From Hyphomicrobium sp. D-2 (GTDB lineage: Bacteria > Pseudomonadota > Alphaproteobacteria > Rhizobiales > Hyphomicrobiaceae), in NCBI RefSeq assembly GCF_029872155.1, contig NZ_JARXLA010000001.1, positions 186,001 through 250,000 on the forward strand: a stretch of DNA of 64,000 nucleotides, read 5' to 3'. This document shows, in pieces, positions 54,972 through 63,998 of the stretch. The notes under the pieces are model-generated. The model ran no database searches and was not told the origin of the DNA. It saw only the letters and a list, made by a program, of their open reading frames with translations. Position 1 is the first letter of the stretch. Every line of letters begins with the position of its first letter. The translations under genes were made by a program, and so were the position numbers.

Positions 54972-55553
54972 ATGCAGACGAGCGACGAAAAACGGGAAGA
55001 ACGGACCCGGGCGCTGGCCCGCAGGGCTGATGCTTTCGCTATCCACGGCCCAACGGCCGGGGAGCGTCTGGCGGCCCATGGTCTGGACTTTCTGTCCCCG
55101 ACCGAGGGGGCGATTGTCTCGGGTTTCGCTGCCATTCGTGACGAAATAGATCCGGCGCTGCTGCTCGCTCGCCTGCACGGTGAGGGCTATCAGCTGGCCC
55201 TGCCGGTGATGCAGGGTAAGGGTAAGGCATTGCTGTTTCGCACCTGGGCTCCGGGCGATGAGATGGGCAAGGTGCAGTGGGGAATCGCTGAACCGCTGCC
55301 CGATAAGCCGGAGCTTGAACCCGATATCGTGCTGGTGCCGCTGCTGGCGTTCGACGAGGCCGGATACCGCCTCGGCTACGGCGGTGGGTTCTATGACCGC
55401 TCGCTGGAGCAGCTTCGGGCCGTTAAGCCTGTTATCGCCGTCGGCATTGCCTATGATGAGCTGAAGGTCGACGCGGTCCCCCATCTCCACTATGACCAAC
55501 CGCTCGACTGGGTTTTAACCCCCTCCGGCCCGCTACGCTGTTCTGGAACCTGA
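54972..55553 (+). CDS. 5-formyltetrahydrofolate cyclo-ligase
   Basis: The 193-residue protein of the MTHFS family has a basic N-terminus (SDEKREERTRALARRADAFA), KGKALLFRTWAPGDEM, and the diagnostic DIVLVPLLAFDEAGYRLGYG then GGGFYDRSLEQL. It converts 5-formyl-THF to 5,10-methenyl-THF with ATP, which is relevant to C1 metabolism. The next gene's ATG follows its TGA directly. Confidence 0.93.
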   Translation: MQTSDEKREERTRALARRADAFAIHGPTAGERLAAHGLDFLSPTEGAIVSGFAAIRDEIDPALLLARLHGEGYQLALPVMQGKGKALLFRTWAPGDEMGKVQWGIAEPLPDKPELEPDIVLVPLLAFDEAGYRLGYGGGFYDRSLEQLRAVKPVIAVGIAYDELKVDAVPHLHYDQPLDWVLTPSGPLRCSGT

Positions 55554-56378
55554 ATGCGCCTTCTCTTTCTCGGCGATATCGTCGGCCGCTGCGGCCGCAA
55601 AGCTGCTGTCGACGCGATACCTGTCCTGCGCCGCCGCTATAACCTCGACTGCCTCGTCATCAATGGCGAGAACGCTGCCGGTGGCTTCGGCATCACCGAA
55701 TCGATCCTCGTTGAGTTGATCGAGGCCGGTGCCGACGCCGTGACGCTGGGAAACCACGCCTTCGACCAGAAGGACGCGCTGGTTTTCATCGAGCGTTATC
55801 CGCAGCTTGTCCGGCCGATCAACTATCCCAAGGGCACGCCCGGCCGTGGCGCAACGCTGATCCGCACCCAGTCGGGGGCTGAGGTTCTCGTCATCAACGT
55901 GATGGGCCGCATCTTCATGCCGGAGCTGGACGATCCGTTCCGCGCTATCGACGCCGAGCTGACCGCATGCCGGCTGAAGCGCGATGCCGACGCTATCCTG
56001 ATCGACGTCCACGCCGAGGCAACCAGCGAGAAGCAGGCCATGGGCTATTTTGCCGATGGCCGCGCTAGCGTTGTCGTGGGCACCCACACCCACGTGCCAA
56101 CCGCCGATAACCGCGTGTTGCCGGGCGGCACCGCCTATCTCTCCGATGCGGGAATGTGCGGGGACTACAACTCGGTGCTCGGCATGGACATCGAGGAGCC
56201 GATCAACCGCTTCATCACCAAGATCCCGCGCCAGCGCTTTGAGCCGTCGCAGGGTCCGGCAGCGGTTTCCGGCTTTGCGGTCGATATCGACGACAAGACC
56301 GGCCTTGCCCGTGCCTGCGCGCCCCTGCGTATGGGGCCCAATCTGGCCCCGGCCACCCCGCATTTCTGGGAAGAATAA
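55554..56378 (+). CDS. YmdB-family metallophosphoesterase (TIGR00282)
   Basis: The 274-residue protein has the metal-site motifs MRLLFLGDIVGRCGRKA, NGENAAGGFGI, LGNHAFDQKDAL and HTHVPTADNRVLPGGTAYLS. It is the bacterial YmdB type, a dimetal phosphodiesterase acting on cyclic nucleotides or RNA-linked regulation in other bacteria. It starts at the base after the cyclo-ligase stop codon, so the two are coupled. Confidence 0.93.
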   Translation: MRLLFLGDIVGRCGRKAAVDAIPVLRRRYNLDCLVINGENAAGGFGITESILVELIEAGADAVTLGNHAFDQKDALVFIERYPQLVRPINYPKGTPGRGATLIRTQSGAEVLVINVMGRIFMPELDDPFRAIDAELTACRLKRDADAILIDVHAEATSEKQAMGYFADGRASVVVGTHTHVPTADNRVLPGGTAYLSDAGMCGDYNSVLGMDIEEPINRFITKIPRQRFEPSQGPAAVSGFAVDIDDKTGLARACAPLRMGPNLAPATPHFWEE

Positions 56379-56649
56379 GCACGGGCTTGCGGAAGGGGCC
56401 GCTCCCGCGCAATAAAACCCGCGAACTCATCTGCGTGCTTCCCGAGAAGCGGCGCCGGATTTTGGTCTGGGAGCGATCCGTTCGTTCGGCGTCGTTGCCC
56501 CGCTGATGCCGGTGTGGCGTTTCCAATGGGAGCGCACGACGTGGACGGTGCTTTGGCGCTTTCCACGCAGGATGCATCGCAAAAGCTAAAGCATAGCGCG
56601 CCGTTCTGCCTGCGATTGACCAGCGGAGCGGCTTCCCGCGGGAGTTAAA

Positions 56650-57399
56650 ATGGCCGGCCATTCAGCATTTAAAAACATCATGCACAAGAAGGGCCGCGCC
56701 GACGCGGCCCGTGCGAAAACGTTTTCCAAGCTCGGGCGCGAAATCACCGTTGCCGCCAAGATGGGCATCCCCGACCCGGCCATGAACCCGCGTCTGCGCC
56801 TTGCGGTGCAGGCCGCGCGGGCGGAAAATATGCCCAAGGACAACATCGAGCGCGCCATCAAGAAGGCAGCGGGCGGTGATGCCGATAACTACGAAGAGAT
56901 CCGCTACGAGGGCTACGGTCCCGGCGGCGTCGCGGTCATTGCCGAGGCGCTGACCGACAATCGCAACCGCACCGGTGGCGCGGTGCGTGCGGTATTCACC
57001 AAATACGGCGGCAACCTCGGCGCAACCGGCTCGGTCTCGCACATGTTCTCGCATATCGGCGAGATCACTTTCCCAGCTGGCGCTGGTACGGCGGATGCTG
57101 TGCTGGAAGCGGCGATCGAAGCTGGCGCGGATGACGTCGTTTCCGATGCTGACGGGCATGTCATCGCCACCACGTTTGAAAATCTGGGATCGGTGGCGGC
57201 GACGCTCGAAGAAGTGCTCGGCGCTCCGACGAGCGTGAAGTCGGTCTGGAAGCCGAGCCTGACGACCCAGCTCGACGAAGAAAAAGCGACCAGCATCATG
57301 AAGATGATCGCCGCCCTTGAGGACGATGACGACGTGCAGAGCGTCTATGCAAACTTCGAGGTTTCGGACGAAGTCTTGAAAAAGCTTACTGCGGCCTGA
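56650..57399 (+). CDS. yebC: YebC/PmpR-family protein
   Basis: The 249-residue protein has the full-length family sequence: [77 protein letters not shown] and [20 protein letters not shown]. YebC proteins act as DNA-binding regulators or, by recent work, help ribosomes through proline stretches. It is often next to ruvC, which follows 2.4 kb downstream. A GCGGGAGTTAAA site precedes the ATG. Confidence 0.96.
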   Translation: MAGHSAFKNIMHKKGRADAARAKTFSKLGREITVAAKMGIPDPAMNPRLRLAVQAARAENMPKDNIERAIKKAAGGDADNYEEIRYEGYGPGGVAVIAEALTDNRNRTGGAVRAVFTKYGGNLGATGSVSHMFSHIGEITFPAGAGTADAVLEAAIEAGADDVVSDADGHVIATTFENLGSVAATLEEVLGAPTSVKSVWKPSLTTQLDEEKATSIMKMIAALEDDDDVQSVYANFEVSDEVLKKLTAA

Positions 57400-57435
57400 T
57401 CTTTTCGCGATCTGCGCAACAAGCTGTATGTATTC

Positions 57436-57470
57436 AAAAGGCGCTGCTCAGTAATGGGCGGCGCCTTTTC
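57436..57470 (+). terminator. Terminator after yebC
   Basis: AAAAGGCGC (57436-57444) pairs with GCGCCTTTT (57461-57469). The loop is 16 bases and the 3' arm ends in four T. Confidence 0.7.
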
Positions 57471-57702
57471 TGTTTCAGGCCATCCGCGCCGAAGCCAGCC
57501 CGCGCCGGATGTCATCGACAGACAGCGCCAAATTACCATACGGCGTTCGCAGCGTTGCAAATTTTCGCCAGCAAAATTTGACTCGGCGTAATATTCATTT
57601 TAGTTACTGAGCCACATCATCAAATACCGATCAGCACTCTTTGCCATCGCAACGGGCAGGGGAGCTGTATTGTGTCAATCGTGTTGCAAGATTGGATGGG
57701 GG

Positions 57703-58632
57703 ATGACCGAGCAGAATAACTTTGATTTTGATGGCGATGGAAAAATAGATCTAAGTGATATCTACAATAAAACTGATCCAAGGCGATACTATTCTACACT
57801 TGGGCGCCTCGATTACATAATACCAGAGACTGCGAAGCCGGTTTTTCAGCAAGTCATCGATAGTTACCGTAACGTCCGAGAAAAAGAGCGGGTTCGCATC
57901 GTGGATGTCGGCTGTTCCTACGGCATCAACGCTGCGATCCTCAAAGGTGACCTCGAAATGGCGCAGCTCTATGAGCACTACGCGCCGGGCGTTGTGGCTG
58001 GGGCCGACCGGGATGCGCTGCTGGAGCGCGATCAGGCCATCGTCGAAGAGATCGTGAAGGATCCGGCGCTGGAAGTTGTCGGGCTGGACGCATCACCCAA
58101 CGCCATCCGCTATGCGGTCGAAGCCAATCTGCTCGATGACGGTGTTGTCGCCGACCTTGAGCACTCTGCTCCGACGCCCAAGGCCGCTTCGGTGATCGAC
58201 GGTGCCGACCTCATCATCTCAACCGGCTGCGTTGGTTATGTGGGGGAAAACACCTTCAAAAACATCGTCGAGGTGAACGCGCCCAACCGGCCGTGGATGG
58301 TCAACTTCGTGCTGCGGATGTTTCCGTTCGACGAAATCGCCGGCGCGCTCGGCGAATATGGCTATGCCACCGAGAAGATCGACGCCGGCACGTTCCTGCA
58401 GCGTCGCTTTGCTTCCCGCGAGGAGCAGGATCACGTGCTGGAGCGTCTATCGGAGCTGGGTGTAGATCCCTCGGGCCGGGAAAGCGCCGGCTGGTATCAC
58501 GCCGAGGCCTTCATCTCCTGCCCGCAGGAAGAGCTTGCCGGCATCGATCTCGACATCGCGTCGCTGGCGCGTGGTGCAAGCTCGCTCATCACCGCGCGGA
58601 ACACGGGCGGCGCGAACAGCACGTTGCGGTGA
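57703..58632 (+). CDS. SAM-dependent methyltransferase with EF-hand-like N-terminal loop
   Basis: The protein has 309 residues. The ATG at 57703 follows GGATGGGGG. Residues ~7-18 (DFDGDGKIDLSD) fit a calcium-binding EF-hand loop, with Asp at positions 1, 3, 5 and 12 and Gly at 6. A class I methyltransferase fold follows, with SAM motif RIVDVGCSYGINAAIL and VVGLDASPNAIRYAVEA and later ADLIISTGCVGYVG. The target is unknown. The first ~150 bp are much richer in A+T than the rest of the gene, suggesting a mosaic origin. The last 136 bp overlap the convergent hydrolase gene. Confidence 0.75.
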   Translation: MTEQNNFDFDGDGKIDLSDIYNKTDPRRYYSTLGRLDYIIPETAKPVFQQVIDSYRNVREKERVRIVDVGCSYGINAAILKGDLEMAQLYEHYAPGVVAGADRDALLERDQAIVEEIVKDPALEVVGLDASPNAIRYAVEANLLDDGVVADLEHSAPTPKAASVIDGADLIISTGCVGYVGENTFKNIVEVNAPNRPWMVNFVLRMFPFDEIAGALGEYGYATEKIDAGTFLQRRFASREEQDHVLERLSELGVDPSGRESAGWYHAEAFISCPQEELAGIDLDIASLARGASSLITARNTGGANSTLR

Positions 58633-59477
58633 CCCAGCTCATCGAATGGCAACAGGCGCGCTGAGGGGATCGCGGCGGCGATTTCCTCAGCGTTATGGAA
58701 GCCGACCTCGTCGTCCTTGCGGCCATGGATGACCAGCGGCGACGCATCGGTTTCGATCCCGCGTAGCAGAGCAACCGAAGAAAACTCCGTCACGGGGCGA
58801 TGGCCGACCCGCTCCAGGTGCTGTTCGTAAGCGCGCTGTGCCGCTTCGCCAAGACGCAGCGACTGGCCGAAGTTGGTGGTGACTTCGGAAAGCGTGTTCG
58901 GGCATCCGATCAGCACAAAGCGATTGATCGGATGGCGGTGTGTCAGCGGAGGGCCACCTTCGGCCACCAGCAGCGAAACAAAGCCGCCGAACGAATGGGC
59001 CACGACGCCTTCAATCGGCCCATAGAAATCGCAAACGCTCAACATGGCGCGCGCGCAGTCGGCGAGATTCGTGCGCCGGCTCGGGCTCATCCCGTGAGCT
59101 GGAAAATCGAACGCTACGACGCGATAGCCGGAGCGACGCAGCGGCTCGATGAATGCAGTCATGAAAGCGGCTTCGCTGGTCCAGCCGTGTACCAGCATCA
59201 TCGTGCCGCGCGCAGCGCCGTCCGGCTCGTACACATAGGTCTGCACATCACCCACCGGCGTCGGCACAATCTGCCAGCGCGCATGGCGCAGGTGAAACCG
59301 TGCCCGCGCGGTCAGCAGGTCGTGGTCGGCCGACCGGTGTTGAGAAAGCTCCGGCGTGCAGAAAATGCGGAATGCCAAATCGCCGGCCCTCTGGGGCGGC
59401 AATTGATCGAGATGCATTTCACGGCGCGGCATCGGGCAACGCGGTGCCGGCACGCGCTTGTCCTGCAAAATCTGCAT
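58497..59477 (-). CDS. Alpha/beta hydrolase
   Basis: The 326-residue protein has the oxyanion region LVHGWTSEAAFMTAF, nucleophile elbow VVAHSFGGFVSLL (Ser), acid in VIHGRKDDEVGF (Asp) and the histidine in FDELGHRNVLF. The start at 59477 is one of several in-frame choices. The preceding frame lacks a signal or domain. The C-terminal ~30 residues run past the histidine-containing helix into the methyltransferase gene and are probably disordered. The ester or other substrate is unknown. Confidence 0.82.
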   Translation of the reverse strand: MQILQDKRVPAPRCPMPRREMHLDQLPPQRAGDLAFRIFCTPELSQHRSADHDLLTARARFHLRHARWQIVPTPVGDVQTYVYEPDGAARGTMMLVHGWTSEAAFMTAFIEPLRRSGYRVVAFDFPAHGMSPSRRTNLADCARAMLSVCDFYGPIEGVVAHSFGGFVSLLVAEGGPPLTHRHPINRFVLIGCPNTLSEVTTNFGQSLRLGEAAQRAYEQHLERVGHRPVTEFSSVALLRGIETDASPLVIHGRKDDEVGFHNAEEIAAAIPSARLLPFDELGHRNVLFAPPVFRAVMSELAPRASDAMSRSMPASSSCGQEMKASA

Positions 59478-59816
59478 TACAGCGTACTCGCAGCTTAGTG
59501 GCTCGGGAGCGCTGGGGCCGCACGATCGGGGCACCCTACGTTCGGGCCCACTGCGCTTAGTGCAATTGGCAAAATATTTTGAAACCATAAACGTCCCGTG
59601 AAAGTGGCGTATATGCATGTCGGCTGACAACGCAAAGTCGCGGGCATGGTTCACAGCGGGGCTGACGGCCTCATTGCGTTTTGCGAGGCAAATGGCGCGG
59701 ATTGCCGGACATCGAAAAGCAGCAGCGGGGCGCTAATTCTCGGGGTTAGCTTAAAAAAGTGCTGCCGATGCATAGCGGGCACGCTGTCGAATCACCTTCG
59801 TGATATGGCTCGGCGC
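59478..59816. other. Divergent region between alpha/beta hydrolase and ruvC
   Basis: This 339-bp stretch has no supported gene. An A+T-rich core at about 59565-59615 (AAAATATTTTGAAACC, GTATATGCATG) is a good place for the divergent promoters. No regulator motif was recognised with confidence. Confidence 0.4.
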
Positions 59817-60338
59817 ATGGGGTCAAAAATCGTTCGCATCATCGGCATCGATCCAGGTCTGCGGCGCACCGGTTGGGGCGTCGTGGAAAGCGATGGCGTG
59901 CGCCTGAGCTATGTGGCCAGCGGGCTGATCAAGGCTTCGACCGACACGGACTTGGCATATCGCCTGCGCGAGCTGTTTGAGGGCATTGCGAGCGTTATCG
60001 CCAGCTTCAAGCCGCAGGAAGCGGCGGTCGAGGAAACCTTCGTCAACGACAACGCCCGCTCTACGTTGAAGCTTGGGCAGGCGCGCGGCATGGCGCTGCT
60101 GGCTCCGGCCATGGGCGGGCTGGTGGTGGCGGAGTATTCGCCGAACCTCATCAAAAAAACTGTCACAGGCACTGGCCATGCCGACAAGAAGCAGATCGAG
60201 GCCATGATCGGATTTCTGCTGCCGCGCGCGCGTGTTGAAAGCGCCGATGAAGCCGACGCGCTGGCCATCGCGATTTGCCATGCCAATCACCGCCAGGCGC
60301 GCGTGCGCCTCGCCCTTGCTACTGCTGGTGGACGCTAA
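59817..60338 (+). CDS. ruvC: Holliday junction endodeoxyribonuclease RuvC
   Basis: The 173-residue enzyme has [19 protein letters not shown] with the first catalytic Asp, [20 protein letters not shown] with the Glu, and the last acidic residues in [18 protein letters not shown]. It cuts Holliday junctions in recombination. The ATG at 59817 gives the usual length. The ATG at 59805 would add four residues. ruvA starts two bases after its stop codon. Confidence 0.95.
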   Translation: MGSKIVRIIGIDPGLRRTGWGVVESDGVRLSYVASGLIKASTDTDLAYRLRELFEGIASVIASFKPQEAAVEETFVNDNARSTLKLGQARGMALLAPAMGGLVVAEYSPNLIKKTVTGTGHADKKQIEAMIGFLLPRARVESADEADALAIAICHANHRQARVRLALATAGGR

Positions 60339-60340
60339 AC

Positions 60341-60955
60341 ATGATCGGAAAACTGCGCGGTAAGGTGGATGCTGTCGGTGAAAGCTTCCTCATCGTCGAT
60401 GTCAATGGCGTCGGCTATGAAGTGCAGGCGTCGACGCGCACGCTTCGCAATCTGAAAGCTGGCGACGATGTTTCGCTGACCATCGATACGCACGTACGCG
60501 AAGACGCGATCCGTCTGTTCGGTTTTGCCAGCGAGGTGGAGCGCTCGTGGTTTCGCGTGTTGCAGGCCGTGCAGGGTGTTGGCTCCAAGGTCGCGCTGGC
60601 GCTTCTCGGCACGCTGTCGCCGCAGGAACTGGCCAATGCGATTGCGCTTGGCGATTGGGCCAGCGTTGAGCAGGCACCGGGTATTGGCAAAAAGCTGGCG
60701 CTGCGCATTGTTGCCGAGTTGAAGGATAAGGCGCCTTCGCTCACCGTCGCGGGTCTGCAGTTGCCGGCCGGAGCAGGCGCCAGCGCGGTGGCGGAAGATG
60801 GCAACGCCGCTGCGGAGGCTATCTCTGCGCTTGCCAATCTCGGTTATGCGCCCGCGCAGGCATCAGCAGCGGTTGCTGTCGCTGCCAAAGAGCTGGGTGA
60901 GGAAGCCGACACCGCAAAGCTTATCCGGCGCGGCCTGAAGGAGCTTGCGCGCTAA
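60341..60955 (+). CDS. ruvA: Holliday junction branch migration protein RuvA
   Basis: The 204-residue protein has the N-terminal OB fold ([20 protein letters not shown] then VNGVGYEV), two helix-hairpin-helix motifs ([39 protein letters not shown]) and the C-terminal domain III ([20 protein letters not shown]) that contacts RuvB. It binds the junction and loads RuvB. ruvB, which normally follows, is not within the next 3 kb. Confidence 0.96.
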   Translation: MIGKLRGKVDAVGESFLIVDVNGVGYEVQASTRTLRNLKAGDDVSLTIDTHVREDAIRLFGFASEVERSWFRVLQAVQGVGSKVALALLGTLSPQELANAIALGDWASVEQAPGIGKKLALRIVAELKDKAPSLTVAGLQLPAGAGASAVAEDGNAAAEAISALANLGYAPAQASAAVAVAAKELGEEADTAKLIRRGLKELAR

Positions 60956-61215
60956 CATCGTGCGCAGCCGCAAGCAGCAGGCACTTACTGCTAGATCACA
61001 TTTGCTTGAGTTCTGCGTCATCGCCCGGTTGCGGCGGTTGCACGCACGCGCGTGATGGTCTCTGTGATGCCGCGTATTCTCGCTAAGAAAAATTAGTGAG
61101 CGGTACGCTGGGGGCGATGCTATCAAGCACCCTGCGGAAAAAGCTCCGCAACACGCGATGTTTTGTCGGGCATGCCGCGACCTATGCGGCGCTATTTGCA
61201 ATGGGGCGATCAACG

Positions 61216-61629
61216 ATGGTGAGCAACGGTCAACGCGCCCTGTGGACGTTTCTGATCTATGCTCTCGTGGGCCCATTCTTCGCTGCGCTTGCACTGGCAG
61301 CAATCATCGCTCTGACGGGCGCGTTCGGCATCTCCAGTGTGCTGCCGGTCGAGCCGCCAGCGCTGGGTGAAGCGGCGATTGGCTCCTATGTCTGGTCAAC
61401 TTTGCCAGCGGTGTTGACTGCCGCGATCCTCGCTGGGGTCGTATGGAGAACCGGCGGTCTAAGCTGGCTCGTTGCTGCTGCCGTTGCGGTGATTGCGTTT
61501 GCCCTCGCCGGTCTCATTCTGCCGATCGGACTGGATCAGGCGCGCACGGCGCTCGCCATTCTGGCCGGTCTCGTATCGCTTGCCGTACGCCAGACGCTGA
61601 TCCAGGCGAACATCATTCCCGACAGGTAA
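61216..61629 (+). CDS. Hypothetical integral membrane protein
   Basis: The protein has 137 residues with about four hydrophobic helices (LWTFLIYALVGPFFAALALA, TLPAVLTAAILAGVVW, WLVAAAVAVIAFALAGLILP). The ATG at 61216 follows GGGGCGATC at good spacing. Earlier in-frame codons would add a basic stretch without a ribosome site. No family recognised. The distance from ruvA is 260 bp. Confidence 0.6.
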   Translation: MVSNGQRALWTFLIYALVGPFFAALALAAIIALTGAFGISSVLPVEPPALGEAAIGSYVWSTLPAVLTAAILAGVVWRTGGLSWLVAAAVAVIAFALAGLILPIGLDQARTALAILAGLVSLAVRQTLIQANIIPDR

Positions 61630-61784
61630 ATTTGCGCGCGGCAATTCACGCATATGCAAGTTTGGCTGGCGTGCAGGTATCCCGTTATTGACCCCCATAC
61701 CGGCAGGCAGGGCTGGCCCCCGTTTGAACCTCCCGGCCCGCTTGCGCGTTGCCCTCCCGATCATTCGTTCGAATGGAGGGTTCA

Positions 61785-62276
61785 ATGCGTTGGCCGATTG
61801 CTGCTGTCATCACCCCGTTTATGTTTGCTTCAGTCGCCCACGGCGCAGCGCCGCTTGCCGATGTGGGTGTGCTGACCTGCACGCTGGCTGAGCAGGGCCA
61901 GCGTGAGACCAATCCCGATAGTGAAACGCGGGCGATATATTGCTCGTTCAAGCCCAGCAGTTCAGGCCCGGAAGAGACCTACGCGGGCGAGATCAAGAAC
62001 GTCGGTTCGACTGACAGCCTGGATAAAAAGCGCGTGTTGATTTGGGCTGTGTTGGGGCCCGGCGATCGTGAACTGAAGCCCGGCGTGCTCGCGCAGTCAT
62101 TCATGGGTGAATCGGCGGGCGAAGCGATTGAGGGCGGGCAAAACCCCACGCAACTAACCGGCGATGAAGACGACGCCTATCGTCTGCGTCCGATCAACGA
62201 AGACAAGGAACAGGCCGCCGAAGCTACAGGCGCGCTGACGGTGGTGGAGCTGCGCATCAAGTCGGTGCCGAGCTGA
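61785..62276 (+). CDS. DUF992 exported protein
   Basis: The 163-residue protein has a signal peptide (WPIAAVITPFMFASVAHGA). The DUF992 core is VGVLTCTLAEQGQ, RAIYCSFKPSSSGPEETYAG, KRVLIWAVLGPGDR and LAQSFMGESAGEA, with two cysteines that probably pair. An ATGGAGGGTTCA site selects the ATG at 61785. The C-terminal ~45 residues are acidic and less typical. The family is confined to alphaproteobacteria and has no known function. Confidence 0.82.
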   Translation: MRWPIAAVITPFMFASVAHGAAPLADVGVLTCTLAEQGQRETNPDSETRAIYCSFKPSSSGPEETYAGEIKNVGSTDSLDKKRVLIWAVLGPGDRELKPGVLAQSFMGESAGEAIEGGQNPTQLTGDEDDAYRLRPINEDKEQAAEATGALTVVELRIKSVPS

Positions 62277-62335
62277 AAAGAGACAGCGCAAGCTAGTCAG
62301 AGCAACAGCTGCCTGGGTTACGTCAGCCCGAGCGA

Positions 62336-63592
62336 CTACATGCTGCCAGACAACACTTCGAGCGCGCGATCAAGCTGCGGATCTTGACCGGCCGAATAGC
62401 GGACATCGAACGGCACCTCGACAGATGGCGCAACGCCCTTGCCTTCCAGCCGCTCGCCGTCAACTTCGGCGTCCTGCACGGCAAGGATCAGCAAGCTTCC
62501 GTCCGACAGCATGAATGACGTGCCTGCAAGCAACGCACCCGCAGTTGTTTCGCCCACAACTTCGCCGAATTTGTTTTTCTTGAAGCCATACGCCAGCACT
62601 TCCTTGCCGGAGCGGGTGCCGCCATTCACCAGCATGGTAACGGGGCGGTTCCAGCGAAAATCGACAATACGCTCAGCACCCGTCCGGCCCTTCAATGTCA
62701 GCGTTGGGCCGTGCGGATTGAAGACGTTGAGGTAGCTCGGTTGCGCACCGCCCCAGCCGTCGCGCAGATCCCAGATCAGCGCATCGGCATCCTTCAGGCG
62801 GCCTTCGCTCAGCACATTTTCAAGCGTTTCGTGATAGTTGCCGCCGGCGTACGACCACACCCGCACATAGCCGATGCTCTTGCCGTTGTGCTGGATGATG
62901 CGCGCGCTGGAACGCAGCGCGGTGTGGAACGCTTTGCCCGGTTCGATTGCGTGCGGCTCAACGGTGATCTTCTGCGTATCGCCATTCGCGGTGCGCCGGA
63001 TTTCCAGCTCAACCTTCTTGCCCGTCTTGTCGCGGAACGAGCCGATGGCTTCAAACGGCTGTCCGTCGGCGGCGATGATTTCATCACCCGCTAGCAGGCC
63101 GGCGCGGTCGGCGCCCATGTTCGGAAACACCGCTGTTATGAAGGTTTTTCCGTCGATGTCGCGCGTGAACATGCCGATGCCGGTGTAACGCACGGTGCCA
63201 TCGGTGAAGTGCTTTGGCAGCTCGCGACGCAGCGGGTAGCGGAAGATGTCGGCCAGTTCGTAATAGGCGGTCTCATCCGGCGTGTAGTGGCGCGTGTGCG
63301 AAACGCCGAGTTCGCCGAGCAGCGCGTTGATGGCAGCGGAGCGCTGCGCGTCGGAGCTGGCGGCGGCATATGTCGCGCGGTGCTTTTCGCCCAACGCATC
63401 CCAATCAAGACCGAGCAGCTTTGCATCGTAGAAGCGGTCGCGTACCAGGCGCCACACTTCGTCGTAGACGGCGGTTGTTTCCTGCGCGGTGCGCGATACC
63501 GGACGCGCCTCGGCCACTGGCAACGGCAGAACCTGTGCACCGGCCATGGCGACTGCCAAAGCACTGGAACGAACAAAAGCTGTCGCGCGCAT
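62336..63592 (-). CDS. S41-family (tail-specific type) protease
   Basis: The 418-residue exported protein has a signal peptide (FVRSSALAVAMAGAQVLPLP). A PDZ-like segment (GIGMFTRDIDGKTFITAVFP, AGLLAGDEIIAADGQPFEAI) is followed by the S41 core with catalytic Ser in NGGTRSGKEVLAYGFKKNKFG and the lysine a few residues on. A tail with VPFDVRYSAGQDPQLDRALE resembles family C-termini. It degrades or processes periplasmic proteins. A GCGAAGGAGAT site precedes the ATG. It is convergent with the DUF992 gene. Confidence 0.92.
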   Translation of the reverse strand: MRATAFVRSSALAVAMAGAQVLPLPVAEARPVSRTAQETTAVYDEVWRLVRDRFYDAKLLGLDWDALGEKHRATYAAASSDAQRSAAINALLGELGVSHTRHYTPDETAYYELADIFRYPLRRELPKHFTDGTVRYTGIGMFTRDIDGKTFITAVFPNMGADRAGLLAGDEIIAADGQPFEAIGSFRDKTGKKVELEIRRTANGDTQKITVEPHAIEPGKAFHTALRSSARIIQHNGKSIGYVRVWSYAGGNYHETLENVLSEGRLKDADALIWDLRDGWGGAQPSYLNVFNPHGPTLTLKGRTGAERIVDFRWNRPVTMLVNGGTRSGKEVLAYGFKKNKFGEVVGETTAGALLAGTSFMLSDGSLLILAVQDAEVDGERLEGKGVAPSVEVPFDVRYSAGQDPQLDRALEVLSGSM

Positions 63593-63710
63593 GGGATCTC
63601 CTTCGCGGGGGGCGAATAACCACCACTATTTAGGGTGCGATTTGGGCAATGCGAGGTTAGGCGGCGCTCTAATGCGTGCCGAACGGCTTACAAATCAGCA
63701 ATCTTTTGGT

Positions 63711-63998
63711 TCAGCAATCTTTGAACAGCGATGTCACGCAGCGCCAGGTGCCATGCACGTTGCGCCGTGCGATTTCCAGTGCGCCCACTTCATACGTGGA
63801 GCTGTCATCGCCGCTAATCACCCGCTGGTAGTCCGTTAGCGTAACAGTTCGCTCCGGACCCTTGCAGGTGTCGCCATCGTTCAACTTGACCATCTGACAG
63901 ATGCCGTGCTCGCCCTGTCGCGCCAGCACTTTCGAGCACACCTCGCGCGCCAGCTTTTCGCCCAGCTTCACTTTCGATGAGGGTTGTTCAACTGCGCA
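63711..63998 (-). CDS. Hypothetical protein, 5' end outside window
   Basis: The frame ends in a TAG-strand stop at 63711 and stays open to the window edge, so the start is not seen. About 95 residues are visible, with four cysteines (EVCSKV, HGICQM, GDTCKG, WRCVTSLFKDC has two more) that suggest an exported, disulfide-bonded protein (LTDYQRVISGDDSSTYEVGA). No family recognised. Confidence 0.5.
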   Translation of the reverse strand, partial: CAVEQPSSKVKLGEKLAREVCSKVLARQGEHGICQMVKLNDGDTCKGPERTVTLTDYQRVISGDDSSTYEVGALEIARRNVHGTWRCVTSLFKDC

